Source: Clostridia bacterium
GTDB taxonomy: Bacteria; Bacillota; Clostridia; Oscillospirales; CAG-272
Length of the DNA stretch: 16,860 bases
Reading direction: 5' to 3'
Assembly (NCBI GenBank): GCA_900770605.1
Contig: CAAGKS010000110.1
Location: 1 to 16,860, forward strand
Shown here piece by piece: positions 1-6,547 of this stretch. The notes under the pieces were generated by a model. The model was given only the letters and a program-made list of their open reading frames with translations, had not been told where the DNA came from and made no database searches. Made by a program: the position numbers and the translations under genes. Within the stretch, counting starts at the first letter, position 1, and each line of letters begins with the position of its first letter.

Positions 1-1554
1 ACGATATATTCGATACCGCTCTCACTTCCCGAGCCTCTCGACCTTACCGTCAGAGGTGAGGTGTATATGCCTCGCGCGGTCTTTGAGAAGATAAACGCCA
101 AGAGAGAGGCAGAGGGCAAGTCGCTTATGGCAAATCCGCGAAATGCGGCGGCAGGCTCGTTGCGTCAGCTTGACTCCAAGATAACCGCGCAGCGCAGACT
201 TGATATATTTATCTTCAACTTCCAGGGCGGCTCGCTTTATATGGACGGACACGCTCCGAGCACTCATAGCGAAACTCTTGACAGACTTTCCGAGCTTGGC
301 TTCAAGGTGCTGGAAATGCGCACGGTAGCAAGCGCAGATGCTGATATTGAGGCGCACATAGGCTATATCGGCTCAAAGCGCGACGATCTCGCGTACGATA
401 TAGACGGCGTTGTTATCAAGCTCGATAAGCTTGAGGACAGAGAGGTAATGGGAGAGGGAACTAACACTCCCAAGTGGGCGGCAGCCTATAAATTCCCGCC
501 CGAAGAGAAGAGAACGCGCCTTGAGGATATCACGGTCGCGGTGGGACGTACGGGAGTTCTTACTCCCACGGCGGTGCTCGCCCCTGTAAAGCTCGCAGGC
601 ACTACTGTCAGCCGAGCTACCTTGCACAATCTTGATTTTATAAATAAGCGTGATATCATGCTTGGAGATACGGTGATCGTCAGAAAGGCGGGAGATATAA
701 TCCCAGAGGTAGTTGCGTCCGTTCCCGAGCTTCGATGCGGAACAGAGAGACGCTTTGAGATGCCCAAGCTCTGCCCGTCCTGTAACGAGCCCGTATTTTA
801 CGATGCGGACGAGGCGGCAGCGGCAAGGTGCACCAACAGCGCTTGCCCCGCTCAGCTCTCGCGCAGTATAGAGCATTTCGCGTCCAAGGGCGCTATGAAT
901 ATAGACGGACTTGGTCCGCAGGTGGTCGAGCTCTTGCTCAAAAACGATCTTATCAAGGACGTTTCCGATCTTTATACGCTTACCTGGGAGCAGATAGAGC
1001 CTCTTGAGCGTATGGGTGAAAAATCCGCGAAAAATCTCGTGGCGGCAATAGAGCGCTCCAAGAGCGCAGGACTTGAACGCCTCGTTTACGCGCTTGGCAT
1101 CAGAAACGTCGGTGAGGTCGCGGCGGCGGCACTTGCCGCAAGATACGGCGAGCTTGACGCGCTTGTACGCGCAACGCGCGAGGAGCTTTGCGCTCTTGCG
1201 GATTTCGGCGAGATAACCGCGGACTGTGTGCTGGACTTTTTCTCGCATCCCCAGAACGTAACGCTCTGTACCCGTCTTGTAGCGCTTGGACTTTCCACCG
1301 CGGCGGTATCCCGTCCCACAGGCGACAAGCTTGCAGGACTTACCTTCGTGCTTACGGGCACGCTTCCCACTATGTCACGCGATCAGGCGGCGGCGCTTAT
1401 AAAGGACGCCGGCGGAAAGGTCAGCGGCAGCGTTTCGGCAAAGACCTCTTACGTGGTTGCAGGCGAGGCGGCAGGAAGTAAGCTCACCAAGGCGCAGGCG
1501 CTCGGCGTCAATATAATTGACGAGCAGGGATTGCTTGATATGCTTGAAGAGTGA
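1..1554 (+). CDS. ligA: NAD+-dependent DNA ligase LigA, 5'-truncated by the window edge
   Basis: Joins nicks in DNA during replication and repair, using NAD+ to form a ligase-AMP intermediate. The reading frame is open from base 1, so the N-terminal domain with the catalytic KxDG lysine lies outside the window; about 517 residues are seen of a family length near 660-680. In order: end of the nucleotidyltransferase domain (LTVRGEVYMP, NPRNAAAGSLRQLD, DGVVIKLD, KWAAAYKFPPEE), OB fold (VAVGRTGVLTPTAVLAPV), a four-cysteine zinc finger (CPSC about nt 772-783, then CTNSAC about nt 829-846), helix-hairpin-helix repeats (MNIDGLGPQVVE, YALGIRNVGEVAA), and a C-terminal BRCT domain (LAGLTFVLTGTLPTMSR to the end). 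The stop TGA touches the stop of the convergent amidase gene. The identification is secure; no internal break is seen. Confidence 0.97.
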   Translation, partial: TIYSIPLSLPEPLDLTVRGEVYMPRAVFEKINAKREAEGKSLMANPRNAAAGSLRQLDSKITAQRRLDIFIFNFQGGSLYMDGHAPSTHSETLDRLSELGFKVLEMRTVASADADIEAHIGYIGSKRDDLAYDIDGVVIKLDKLEDREVMGEGTNTPKWAAAYKFPPEEKRTRLEDITVAVGRTGVLTPTAVLAPVKLAGTTVSRATLHNLDFINKRDIMLGDTVIVRKAGDIIPEVVASVPELRCGTERRFEMPKLCPSCNEPVFYDADEAAAARCTNSACPAQLSRSIEHFASKGAMNIDGLGPQVVELLLKNDLIKDVSDLYTLTWEQIEPLERMGEKSAKNLVAAIERSKSAGLERLVYALGIRNVGEVAAAALAARYGELDALVRATREELCALADFGEITADCVLDFFSHPQNVTLCTRLVALGLSTAAVSRPTGDKLAGLTFVLTGTLPTMSRDQAAALIKDAGGKVSGSVSAKTSYVVAGEAAGSKLTKAQALGVNIIDEQGLLDMLEE

Positions 1555-2121
1555 TCAGATACTGTTTATGTAATTTACGATACCGTTATATATCCCCCTT
1601 GCAAACAGCTCAGGCTCGTCGCGCATCAAGAACGCGTCGGAGCGGTTGGTTATAAATCCGAGCTCTATGAGCACGGCAGGCATCACCGTTTTTCTGAGCA
1701 CGTAAAGATTAGTGCGCACCTTCATGCCTCTGTTGCGCAGACCCGTTGCGGCACTAAGACCTTCAAGTATGTCAGTGCCGAGCGAGAATGCGGCGGAGGG
1801 TCTTGAAAAGGCAAAGCCCTCGCTTCCGCTTGCGGCAGACGACTCGGCGGCATTGGTGTGCAGGCTGATAAAATAGTCCGCTCCCCAGGAGTTCGCGTCC
1901 TGAACTCTCAGGCGCAGGCTGCTTGAATTCGACGTGCCTATGCTGGTATCGGGAGTGGGGCGTGAGAGCCTTGCTTCAAATCGCGGGTCGGCGTTGAGCA
2001 GAGCGGCAAGCTCTATTCCGATAGGAAAGACTATGTCCTGCTCGCGCAGTCCGTTTCCCTCTGCACCCGCATTGGGATTTTGTGGATTGTGACCTTGGTC
2101 GATATAAAATTTTATAGCCAT
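1555..2121 (-). CDS. N-acetylmuramoyl-L-alanine amidase (amidase_3 family), no signal peptide
   Basis: Predicted zinc amidase that cuts the bond between muramic acid and L-alanine of peptidoglycan. The 188-residue protein is essentially the catalytic domain alone. Expected zinc ligands are H11 (IDQGHNP), E27 (GLREQDI) and H88 (ISLHTNA); the catalytic glutamate is E153 (VLIELGFITN). I chose the ATG at 2121 because GGAG lies 6 bases upstream. That GGAG overlaps an in-frame ATG at 2133, which would add only MEKY and has no clear ribosome binding site. With either start the protein begins directly at the first beta strand, with no signal peptide, membrane segment or wall-binding repeats, so its export route is unclear. 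It is divergent from rsmI and tail-to-tail with ligA. The family is secure; the biological role (sporulation, wall turnover or lysis) is not. Confidence 0.9.
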   Translation of the reverse strand: MAIKFYIDQGHNPQNPNAGAEGNGLREQDIVFPIGIELAALLNADPRFEARLSRPTPDTSIGTSNSSSLRLRVQDANSWGADYFISLHTNAAESSAASGSEGFAFSRPSAAFSLGTDILEGLSAATGLRNRGMKVRTNLYVLRKTVMPAVLIELGFITNRSDAFLMRDEPELFARGIYNGIVNYINSI

Positions 2122-2209
2122 ATATTTCTCCATTTAATTGATATTATTACAGTATATTCCGCGCGGCTCTGATAATTTACAGCGGCGGAAAAAGAAAGGC
2201 GGAGCTAAA
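2122..2209. promoter_or_regulatory. Divergent intergenic region between the amidase gene and rsmI
   Basis: These 88 bases must hold the promoters for two outward-facing genes. On the minus strand a TATACT (plus-strand 2151-2156) is a fair -10 for the amidase, with only a poor -35 (TGTAAA, 19-base spacer). On the plus strand GATAAT at 2171-2176 is a possible -10 for rsmI without a good -35. A perfect palindrome CCGCGCGG sits between them at 2159-2166 and could be an operator, but it is short. The ribosome binding site of rsmI (GGCGGAG, 2198-2204) decides its start. Promoter calls here are weak. Confidence 0.35.
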
Positions 2210-3064
2210 ATGCTTCATACCGAAAAAAATAAAGTAGAGGGCGGCACGCTTTATCTCGTTGCCACCCCGATAGGAAATCTTGCGGATATGAGCAGCCGCG
2301 CGATAAAGGTGCTCTCGGAGGCTGACTTTATTGCCGCGGAGGACACGAGAAACACCGTAAGACTTCTTTCAGGCCTTGGTATCTCGGCAGAGCTTGTGTC
2401 TTATCACGAGCATAATAAGCGCGAGGCGGGGCAGAGGATACTTGCCCGTCTTGCTGCGGGCGAGAGCTGTGCGCTAGTCACCGATGCGGGCACTCCCGCG
2501 ATATCCGATCCCGGAGCGGATCTTGTGTGTATGTGCGCTGATGCAGGTATCCCCGTCACCACAGTTCCCGGCGCGTGCGCGCTTATAGCCGCGCTTACAT
2601 TATCGGGACTTGACACCGCGAGATTTGTTTTTGAGGGCTTTTTGCCTGTCAAGAGCAAGGAGAGAAGGATCAGACTTGACGATATCGCCACGGAGCAGAG
2701 GACTGTGATACTTCACGAAGCGCCTCATAAGCTCAAAACTACTCTTGACGATCTTGCCGCGGCTCTTGGCGCGGATAGAAAGATATCTCTTTGCCGTGAG
2801 CTTACCAAGCTCAACGAGGAGATAATGCGCACCGATCTTGGCTCGGCGATAGCGTATTACGCCGAAAAAGAGCCGAGGGGAGAGTACGTGCTGGTGATAG
2901 AGGGACGCCGCGATGCTGATAACGCCGCCCCCGATATGATGCCTGAGCAGGCGGTTGCATTTTACGAGGAGCAGGGAATGGATAAGAAGCAGGCCGTCAA
3001 GGCGGCGGCAAAGCTGCTCGGAGTTCCCAAGAACGAGATATATAATCGCATAATGAAAAAGTGA
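2210..3064 (+). CDS. rsmI: 16S rRNA (cytidine1402-2'-O)-methyltransferase RsmI
   Basis: SAM-dependent methylation of the ribose of C1402 in the decoding centre of 16S rRNA; RsmH, encoded later in this window, modifies the base of the same nucleotide. The 284-residue length fits the family. Tetrapyrrole-methylase fold motifs are present: GTLYLVATPIGNLADMS near the N-terminus, AAEDTRNTVRLL, the glycine-rich ALVTDAGTPAISDPG, VPGACALIAAL and FEGFLP. A C-terminal region (EQAVAFYEEQGMDKKQAVK, then LLGVPKNEIYNRIMK) matches the small helical domain of RsmI. The frame opens earlier, at 2138, but the ATG at 2210 has GGCGGAG about 5 bases upstream and gives the usual N-terminus. No clear terminator follows; the 186 bases to asd carry only a weak bulged hairpin around 3082-3108 and the asd promoter. 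Confidence 0.95.
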   Translation: MLHTEKNKVEGGTLYLVATPIGNLADMSSRAIKVLSEADFIAAEDTRNTVRLLSGLGISAELVSYHEHNKREAGQRILARLAAGESCALVTDAGTPAISDPGADLVCMCADAGIPVTTVPGACALIAALTLSGLDTARFVFEGFLPVKSKERRIRLDDIATEQRTVILHEAPHKLKTTLDDLAAALGADRKISLCRELTKLNEEIMRTDLGSAIAYYAEKEPRGEYVLVIEGRRDADNAAPDMMPEQAVAFYEEQGMDKKQAVKAAAKLLGVPKNEIYNRIMKK

Positions 3065-3178
3065 TCTTTCTTATGAGAACAGCGCATTTTTAGCAGAAAA
3101 AGCGACTAAATTTCCGTTATACATAAAATTTGTCTTATTTTTGGTGTTTATTTCTGCATTTTGTACTGTAAAAATATG

Positions 3179-3207
3179 TTGCATTTAATAAAGTTTTATG
3201 ATATTAT
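3179..3207 (+). promoter_or_regulatory. Probable sigma-A promoter of asd
   Basis: TTGCAT at 3179-3184 and TATTAT at 3202-3207 with a 17-base spacer, in an AT-rich stretch 44 bases before the asd start. A second overlapping candidate is TTGTAC (3161-3166) with TTTAAT (3184-3189), also with a 17-base spacer. Only one need be real. Confidence 0.55.
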
Positions 3208-3250
3208 ATAGTATATATTTTTGTAAGTTATTTCGAAAGGAATTATTATT

Positions 3251-4327
3251 ATGGAAAAAATGAAGGTTGGTGTAGTTGGTGCTACCGGTATGGTAGGTCA
3301 GAGATTTTTGACCTTGCTTGCGGATCACCCCTACTTTGAGGTAACCGCTCTTGCCGCATCTGCGCGCTCCGCAGGAAGAAGATATGAGGACGCTGTTGGT
3401 GCGAGATGGAAGATGAAAACTCCTATGCCCGAGCAGTTCAAGGATATGGTAGTGCTTGATGCACAGAACATAGCAGAGATGGGTAAGCTTTGCAGCTTCG
3501 TTTTCTGCGCGGTAGATATGAAGAAGGACGAGATAAAGGCACTTGAGGAGGCTTATGCAAAGGCTGAGATCCCCGTTGTGTCCAATAACTCCGCTCATCG
3601 CTGGACTCCTGACGTTCCTATGGTAATTCCGGAGATCAACGATGCTCATCTTGAGGTAATTGCGGCTCAGAGAGCGCGTCTTGGCACAAAGCGCGGATTT
3701 ATCGCCGTAAAGCCTAACTGCTCTATCCAGTCCTACGTTCCCGCTCTTACACCTCTTCGCAAGTACGGCATCAAGGAAGTAGTTGCAACTACTTATCAGG
3801 CTATCTCCGGCGCGGGTAAGACCTTCAACGAGTGGCCCGAGATGATAGATAACGTTATCCCCTTCATCGGCGGCGAGGAAGAGAAGAGCGAGCAGGAGCC
3901 TCTGCGCGTTTGGGGTAAGGTTGAGAATGGCGAGATAGTCAAGGCTGACGCTCCCGTTATCACCACTCAGTGCATTCGCGTGCCCGTTACTGACGGTCAC
4001 ACCGCGGCTGTATTCGTAAAGTTTGAGAATAAGCCTACCAAGGAGCAGATACTCGAGGAGTGGAAGAATTTCGCAGGCAAGCCTCAGGAAATGAAGCTTC
4101 CTCACGCTCCCGAGCAGTTTATCACATATTTCGAGGAAGATAATCGTCCTCAGGCAGCTCTCGACCGCGATATTTACGGCGGTATGGGAGTTACAGTCGG
4201 CAGACTTCGCGAGGATACTCTTTACGACTATAAGTTCGTAGGACTTTCTCACAACACGCTTCGCGGCGCGGCAGGCGGCGCGGTGCTCATCGCAGAGCTT
4301 CTTTACAAAGAGGGCTATTTTAACTGA
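3251..4327 (+). CDS. asd: Aspartate-semialdehyde dehydrogenase
   Basis: NADPH-dependent reduction of aspartyl phosphate to aspartate semialdehyde, the branch point to diaminopimelate, lysine, threonine and methionine. This supplies the diaminopimelate used by the MurE encoded downstream. The 358-residue protein has an N-terminal nucleotide-binding loop GATGMVG (residues 10-16), the catalytic cysteine C157 in KPNCSIQ, Q183 in TYQAISGAG, and R243 and H250 in CIRVPVTDGH. Length and wording (MVGQRF, AASARSAGRRYEDAVG, RWKM) look more like the archaeal/fungal-type enzyme than the E. coli type; that subclass assignment is inference. The start at 3251 has AAAGGA 9 bases upstream; a second ATG at 3260 is too far from it. 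The gene is monocistronic, with its own promoter and terminator. Overlapping antisense frames are codon-bias shadows. Confidence 0.95.
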   Translation: MEKMKVGVVGATGMVGQRFLTLLADHPYFEVTALAASARSAGRRYEDAVGARWKMKTPMPEQFKDMVVLDAQNIAEMGKLCSFVFCAVDMKKDEIKALEEAYAKAEIPVVSNNSAHRWTPDVPMVIPEINDAHLEVIAAQRARLGTKRGFIAVKPNCSIQSYVPALTPLRKYGIKEVVATTYQAISGAGKTFNEWPEMIDNVIPFIGGEEEKSEQEPLRVWGKVENGEIVKADAPVITTQCIRVPVTDGHTAAVFVKFENKPTKEQILEEWKNFAGKPQEMKLPHAPEQFITYFEEDNRPQAALDRDIYGGMGVTVGRLREDTLYDYKFVGLSHNTLRGAAGGAVLIAELLYKEGYFN

Positions 4328-4338
4328 TAGTTTTTAAG

Positions 4339-4374
4339 AAAAAGGACTTTCTAAGCAGGAAGTCCTTTTTAGTT
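4339..4374 (+). terminator. Rho-independent terminator after asd
   Basis: Arms AAAAAGGACTT (4339-4349) and AAGTCCTTTTT (4360-4370) pair perfectly over 11 bp around a 10-base loop. The T-rich side continues as AGTTT. It starts 12 bases after the asd stop. Confidence 0.93.
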
Positions 4375-4428
4375 TGTTACCTTTATTTTAATATTTTTTT
4401 GCCAAAAATAAATATTTTATAAAACGAA

Positions 4429-4457
4429 TTGACAAATTGCGCGCATTACATTATAAT
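4429..4457 (+). promoter_or_regulatory. Perfect-consensus sigma-A promoter of the Na+ pump operon
   Basis: TTGACA at 4429-4434 and TATAAT at 4452-4457 with an exact 17-base spacer. Transcription should begin near 4464, giving a leader of about 68 bases. A perfect 10-bp palindrome ATGATATCAT (4462-4471) lies on the expected start site and could be an operator. Confidence 0.92.
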
Positions 4458-4471
4458 ATATATGATATCAT

Positions 4472-4505
4472 GGAGTAGTTTGGGCCGATAGGCCCGTTAC
4501 TTACC
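4472..4505 (+). ncRNA. Structured 5' leader (possible cis-regulatory RNA) before the Na+ pump beta subunit
   Basis: The core is a perfect 5-bp GC stem GGGCC (4482-4486) / GGCCC (4491-4495) capped by the four-base loop GATA. Outside it, AGTA (4474-4477) can pair with TACT (4498-4501) across an asymmetric internal loop, and GG (4472-4473) with CC (4504-4505) across a two-base TA bulge. No U tract follows, so it is not a terminator. It ends 26 bases before the start codon and does not cover the AAAGGG ribosome binding site. I cannot match it to a riboswitch class by eye. Regulation is inference. Confidence 0.4.
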
Positions 4506-4531
4506 AAAAAAGTTACAGAAAGGGATCTCTG

Positions 4532-5692
4532 ATGGGTGACTTGAAATTTTTGATCGATGGTATTGCCGAGGTATTTAATTTCGCTGATGGCGGCTGGCGA
4601 TATCTGGTTATGTGGGCAATAGGAGGACTTCTTATCTATCTTGCTATTAAGAAGGATATGGAGCCTACGCTTTTGCTTCCTATGGGATTTGGTACAATAC
4701 TTGTAAACCTTCCGTTCTCGGGAGCGATAGGCGAGTACGTTGGCGGTGTGCTGGAAAACGCAAACGGTCCGCTTTCAACTCTTTTCAACGCGGGTATTGC
4801 AAACGAGCTTTTCCCCTTGCTTTTGTTTATAGGTATCGGAGCGATGATAGATTTCAGCCCCGTGCTCTCAAACCCTAAGCTTATGATATTCGGCGCGGCT
4901 GCGCAGTTCGGTATATTCCTGACCTACGCGCTCGCTTCTATATTCTTTGAGCCCGAGGTTGCGGCTTCCATCGGTATTATCGGTGCGGCAGACGGACCTA
5001 CGGCTATCGTCGTTGCAAACAAGCTGCTTGGAGCAGACGGAACTATCGTTGGCGCTATAATGGTTGCGGCGTATTCTTATATGGCGCTCGTGCCCATCAT
5101 TCAGCCCCCCGTTATCAAGGCGCTCACCACCAAGAAGGAGCGTATGATCCGTATGCCTTACGAGGGAAAGAACATCTCCAAGACCACTAAGATACTTTTC
5201 CCGATAGTAGTAACTATCGTTGCAGGTCTCGTTGCCCCCTCGTCCGTAGCGCTCGTAGGCTTCCTTATGTTCGGTAACCTTATCCGTGAGTGCGGCGTGC
5301 TTGATTCGCTTTCCGAAACGGCGCAGAAGGTGCTTGCTAACCTTATTACTATATTCCTTGGAATTACTATCGCAACCAAGATGCAGGCCGATCAGTTCTT
5401 GCAGATCCCCACGCTCCTTATTCTCGGACTTGGTCTCGTTGCATTTATCTTCGATACCGCAGGCGGCGTGCTCTTTGCGAAGTTCCTCAACCTCTTCCTC
5501 AAAAAGAAGATCAATCCTATGATCGGCGCGGCAGGAATTTCTGCATTCCCCATGTCCGGACGTGTAGTTCATAAGATGGGACTTAAAGAAGATCCTCAGA
5601 ACTTCTTGCTTATGCACTCCATAGGCGTTAACGTATCCGGTCAGATAGCGTCAGTTATCGCGGGCGGTCTTATCCTCAACTTCTTTATGTAA
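4532..5692 (+). CDS. Na+-pumping decarboxylase beta subunit (OadB/GcdB/MmdB family)
   Basis: Polytopic membrane subunit that couples decarboxylation of carboxybiotin to Na+ export. The 386-residue protein is rich in hydrophobic helices throughout. Residues known as important in the Klebsiella OadB are intact: D154 in GAADGPTA (D203 there), tyrosines in YSYMALVPIIQPP (residues 181-193), and N328, G332, S337 and R344 in NPMIGAAGISAFPMSGRV (N373, G377, S382 and R389 there). It also keeps LLFIGIGAMIDFSPVL and the C-terminal GVNVSGQIASVIAGG. AAAGGG lies 7 bases before the ATG. It is the first gene of a two-gene unit with the small membrane protein 18 bases downstream. The carboxyltransferase alpha subunit and biotin carrier are not in this window, so the substrate (oxaloacetate, methylmalonyl-CoA or glutaconyl-CoA) cannot be told. 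Confidence 0.95.
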   Translation: MGDLKFLIDGIAEVFNFADGGWRYLVMWAIGGLLIYLAIKKDMEPTLLLPMGFGTILVNLPFSGAIGEYVGGVLENANGPLSTLFNAGIANELFPLLLFIGIGAMIDFSPVLSNPKLMIFGAAAQFGIFLTYALASIFFEPEVAASIGIIGAADGPTAIVVANKLLGADGTIVGAIMVAAYSYMALVPIIQPPVIKALTTKKERMIRMPYEGKNISKTTKILFPIVVTIVAGLVAPSSVALVGFLMFGNLIRECGVLDSLSETAQKVLANLITIFLGITIATKMQADQFLQIPTLLILGLGLVAFIFDTAGGVLFAKFLNLFLKKKINPMIGAAGISAFPMSGRVVHKMGLKEDPQNFLLMHSIGVNVSGQIASVIAGGLILNFFM

Positions 5693-5710
5693 TAATAGGA
5701 GGAAACAGTG

Positions 5711-5944
5711 ATGCTTAAAATGCTTAATATGCTTGGCGTAGTTGCCGCAAACGTAACCGATGCCACTCAGAAGGTATCTCAGGACGTTAATTTCGATCTT
5801 TCCAGACTTCCCGGTACGCTCAAGCACATGGGAATAGGAATGCTTAGTATATTTATAGTTATCGGAGTTATCATCGCGGCAGTATATCTGCTTAATAATA
5901 ATATTGTAGCTTCTTTGAAAAACAAGAGCAACAAGAATAAATAA
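5711..5944 (+). CDS. Small membrane protein, probable gamma (OadG-like) subunit of the Na+ pump
   Basis: A 77-residue protein with one clear membrane segment at about residues 41-62 (HMGIGMLSIFIVIGVIIAAV and following) and a basic, asparagine-rich tail. OadG-type gamma subunits are small single-span proteins with a similar G-x-G-M-x3-F pattern that hold the complex together, and the gene directly follows the beta subunit. Unlike longer gamma subunits it has no C-terminal zinc-binding histidines, and no biotin site. A perfect AGGAGG (5697-5702) lies 8 bases before the ATG at 5711; an in-frame GTG at 5708 sits only 5 bases away and is less likely. The assignment rests on context and topology more than on sequence. 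Confidence 0.65.
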   Translation: MLKMLNMLGVVAANVTDATQKVSQDVNFDLSRLPGTLKHMGIGMLSIFIVIGVIIAAVYLLNNNIVASLKNKSNKNK

Positions 5945-5954
5945 TTTGGTATAT

Positions 5955-5992
5955 AAATTTTGCCACGCGAAAAGCGTGGCAAAATTTTTTTT
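5955..5992 (+). terminator. Strong terminator after the Na+ pump genes
   Basis: Arms of 14 bp, AAATTTTGCCACGC (5955-5968) and GCGTGGCAAAATTT (5974-5987), with loop GAAAA, followed by a run of T. The A-rich 5' side means it could also work for transcripts from the other strand. Confidence 0.95.
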
Positions 5993-6022
5993 ATTTTTTT
6001 TAAAAAAATTTGAAAAAGGGTA

Positions 6023-6050
6023 TTGACATTTGAATTTTTTGTGGTATAAT
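6023..6050 (+). promoter_or_regulatory. Consensus sigma-A promoter of the perR-like gene, with extended -10
   Basis: TTGACA (6023-6028) and TATAAT (6045-6050) with a 16-base spacer; the -10 is preceded by TGG, making it an extended -10. Expected start of transcription is near 6057, inside the inverted repeat at 6052-6074. Confidence 0.9.
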
Positions 6051-6051
6051 A

Positions 6052-6074
6052 TTATCAAGAACAATTCTTAATAA
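6052..6074. promoter_or_regulatory. Inverted repeat, candidate PerR operator (autoregulation)
   Basis: Arms TTATCAAGAA (6052-6061) and TTCTTAATAA (6065-6074) around CAA match at 9 of 10 positions. A second palindrome ATAATATTAT (6046-6055) overlaps the -10. The site sits between the -10 and the ribosome binding site AAGGA (6073-6077), where a repressor would block transcription. Fur-family proteins bind AT-rich inverted repeats, but the 10-3-10 spacing is not the classical 7-1-7 Per box, so the assignment is by position. Confidence 0.5.
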
Positions 6075-6086
6075 GGACGCAATACT

Positions 6087-6482
6087 ATGAAAGAAAAAAG
6101 AAATACCTTGCAGAAGAGAATTGTTACTGACGTTTTTTGCGAAATGACTAATCATCCGTCCGCCGGAATGGTTTATGAAGCAGTCGCAGAGAAATTCCCG
6201 TCGATCAGCAGGGCAACGGTGTATCGCATACTCGCCGAAGCGGCAGAGGAGGGCAAGATACAGCGCCTGAAGCTCACTGATGCAAATGACCGTTACGATT
6301 TTACCCTTGGCAAGCACTATCATATAGTTTGTCAGAGGTGCGGAGCGGTTGCAGACGTGGAGTGCGATATCGACGACTGCGCGATAACCGACAAGGCGCA
6401 CGGTTGCGAGGACTTTTTAGTTAAGGAATGTCATGTAGAATTCCACGGACTCTGCGCAAAATGTCAAAAAGAGCAAAATTAA
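6087..6482 (+). CDS. perR: Fur-family peroxide-sensing regulator, PerR type
   Basis: DNA-binding metalloregulator that represses peroxide-defence genes until metal-catalysed histidine oxidation releases it. The 131-residue protein has the Fur winged helix (residues about 5-60, with SISRATVYRIL as recognition helix) and a C-terminal dimer domain. The five PerR metal-sensing residues are all present at a constant offset of -14 from Bacillus subtilis PerR: H23 (NHPSA), D71 (RYDF), H77 and H79 (HYH), D90. The structural zinc cysteines are C82, C85, C123 and C126. This pattern separates it from Fur and Zur. The N-terminus is about 14 residues shorter than in B. subtilis. AAGGA lies 9 bases before the ATG. 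The gene is followed after 65 bases, without a terminator, by rubrerythrin, a known kind of PerR target in clostridia. Confidence 0.88.
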   Translation: MKEKRNTLQKRIVTDVFCEMTNHPSAGMVYEAVAEKFPSISRATVYRILAEAAEEGKIQRLKLTDANDRYDFTLGKHYHIVCQRCGAVADVECDIDDCAITDKAHGCEDFLVKECHVEFHGLCAKCQKEQN

Positions 6483-6547
6483 ATAGCAATATCCAAAAAA
6501 ACAAAAAATCAAAAAAATTTATTTATACTTAAAGGAGAATTTTTATT

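Noticed and set aside
373..1248. 291-codon minus-strand frame inside ligA
   Set aside because: Shadow of the ligA coding frame, with no start signals and no recognisable domain.
3065..3250. Possible lysine riboswitch or terminator upstream of asd
   Set aside because: The region is short and AT-rich, with only a weak bulged hairpin near 3082-3108 lacking a U tract; there is no room or structure for a lysine riboswitch.
3185..4252. Long open frame (355 codons) on the minus strand opposite asd
   Set aside because: It mirrors asd codon bias, lacks a ribosome binding site and resembles no protein family, while the plus strand encodes a complete enzyme with all catalytic residues.
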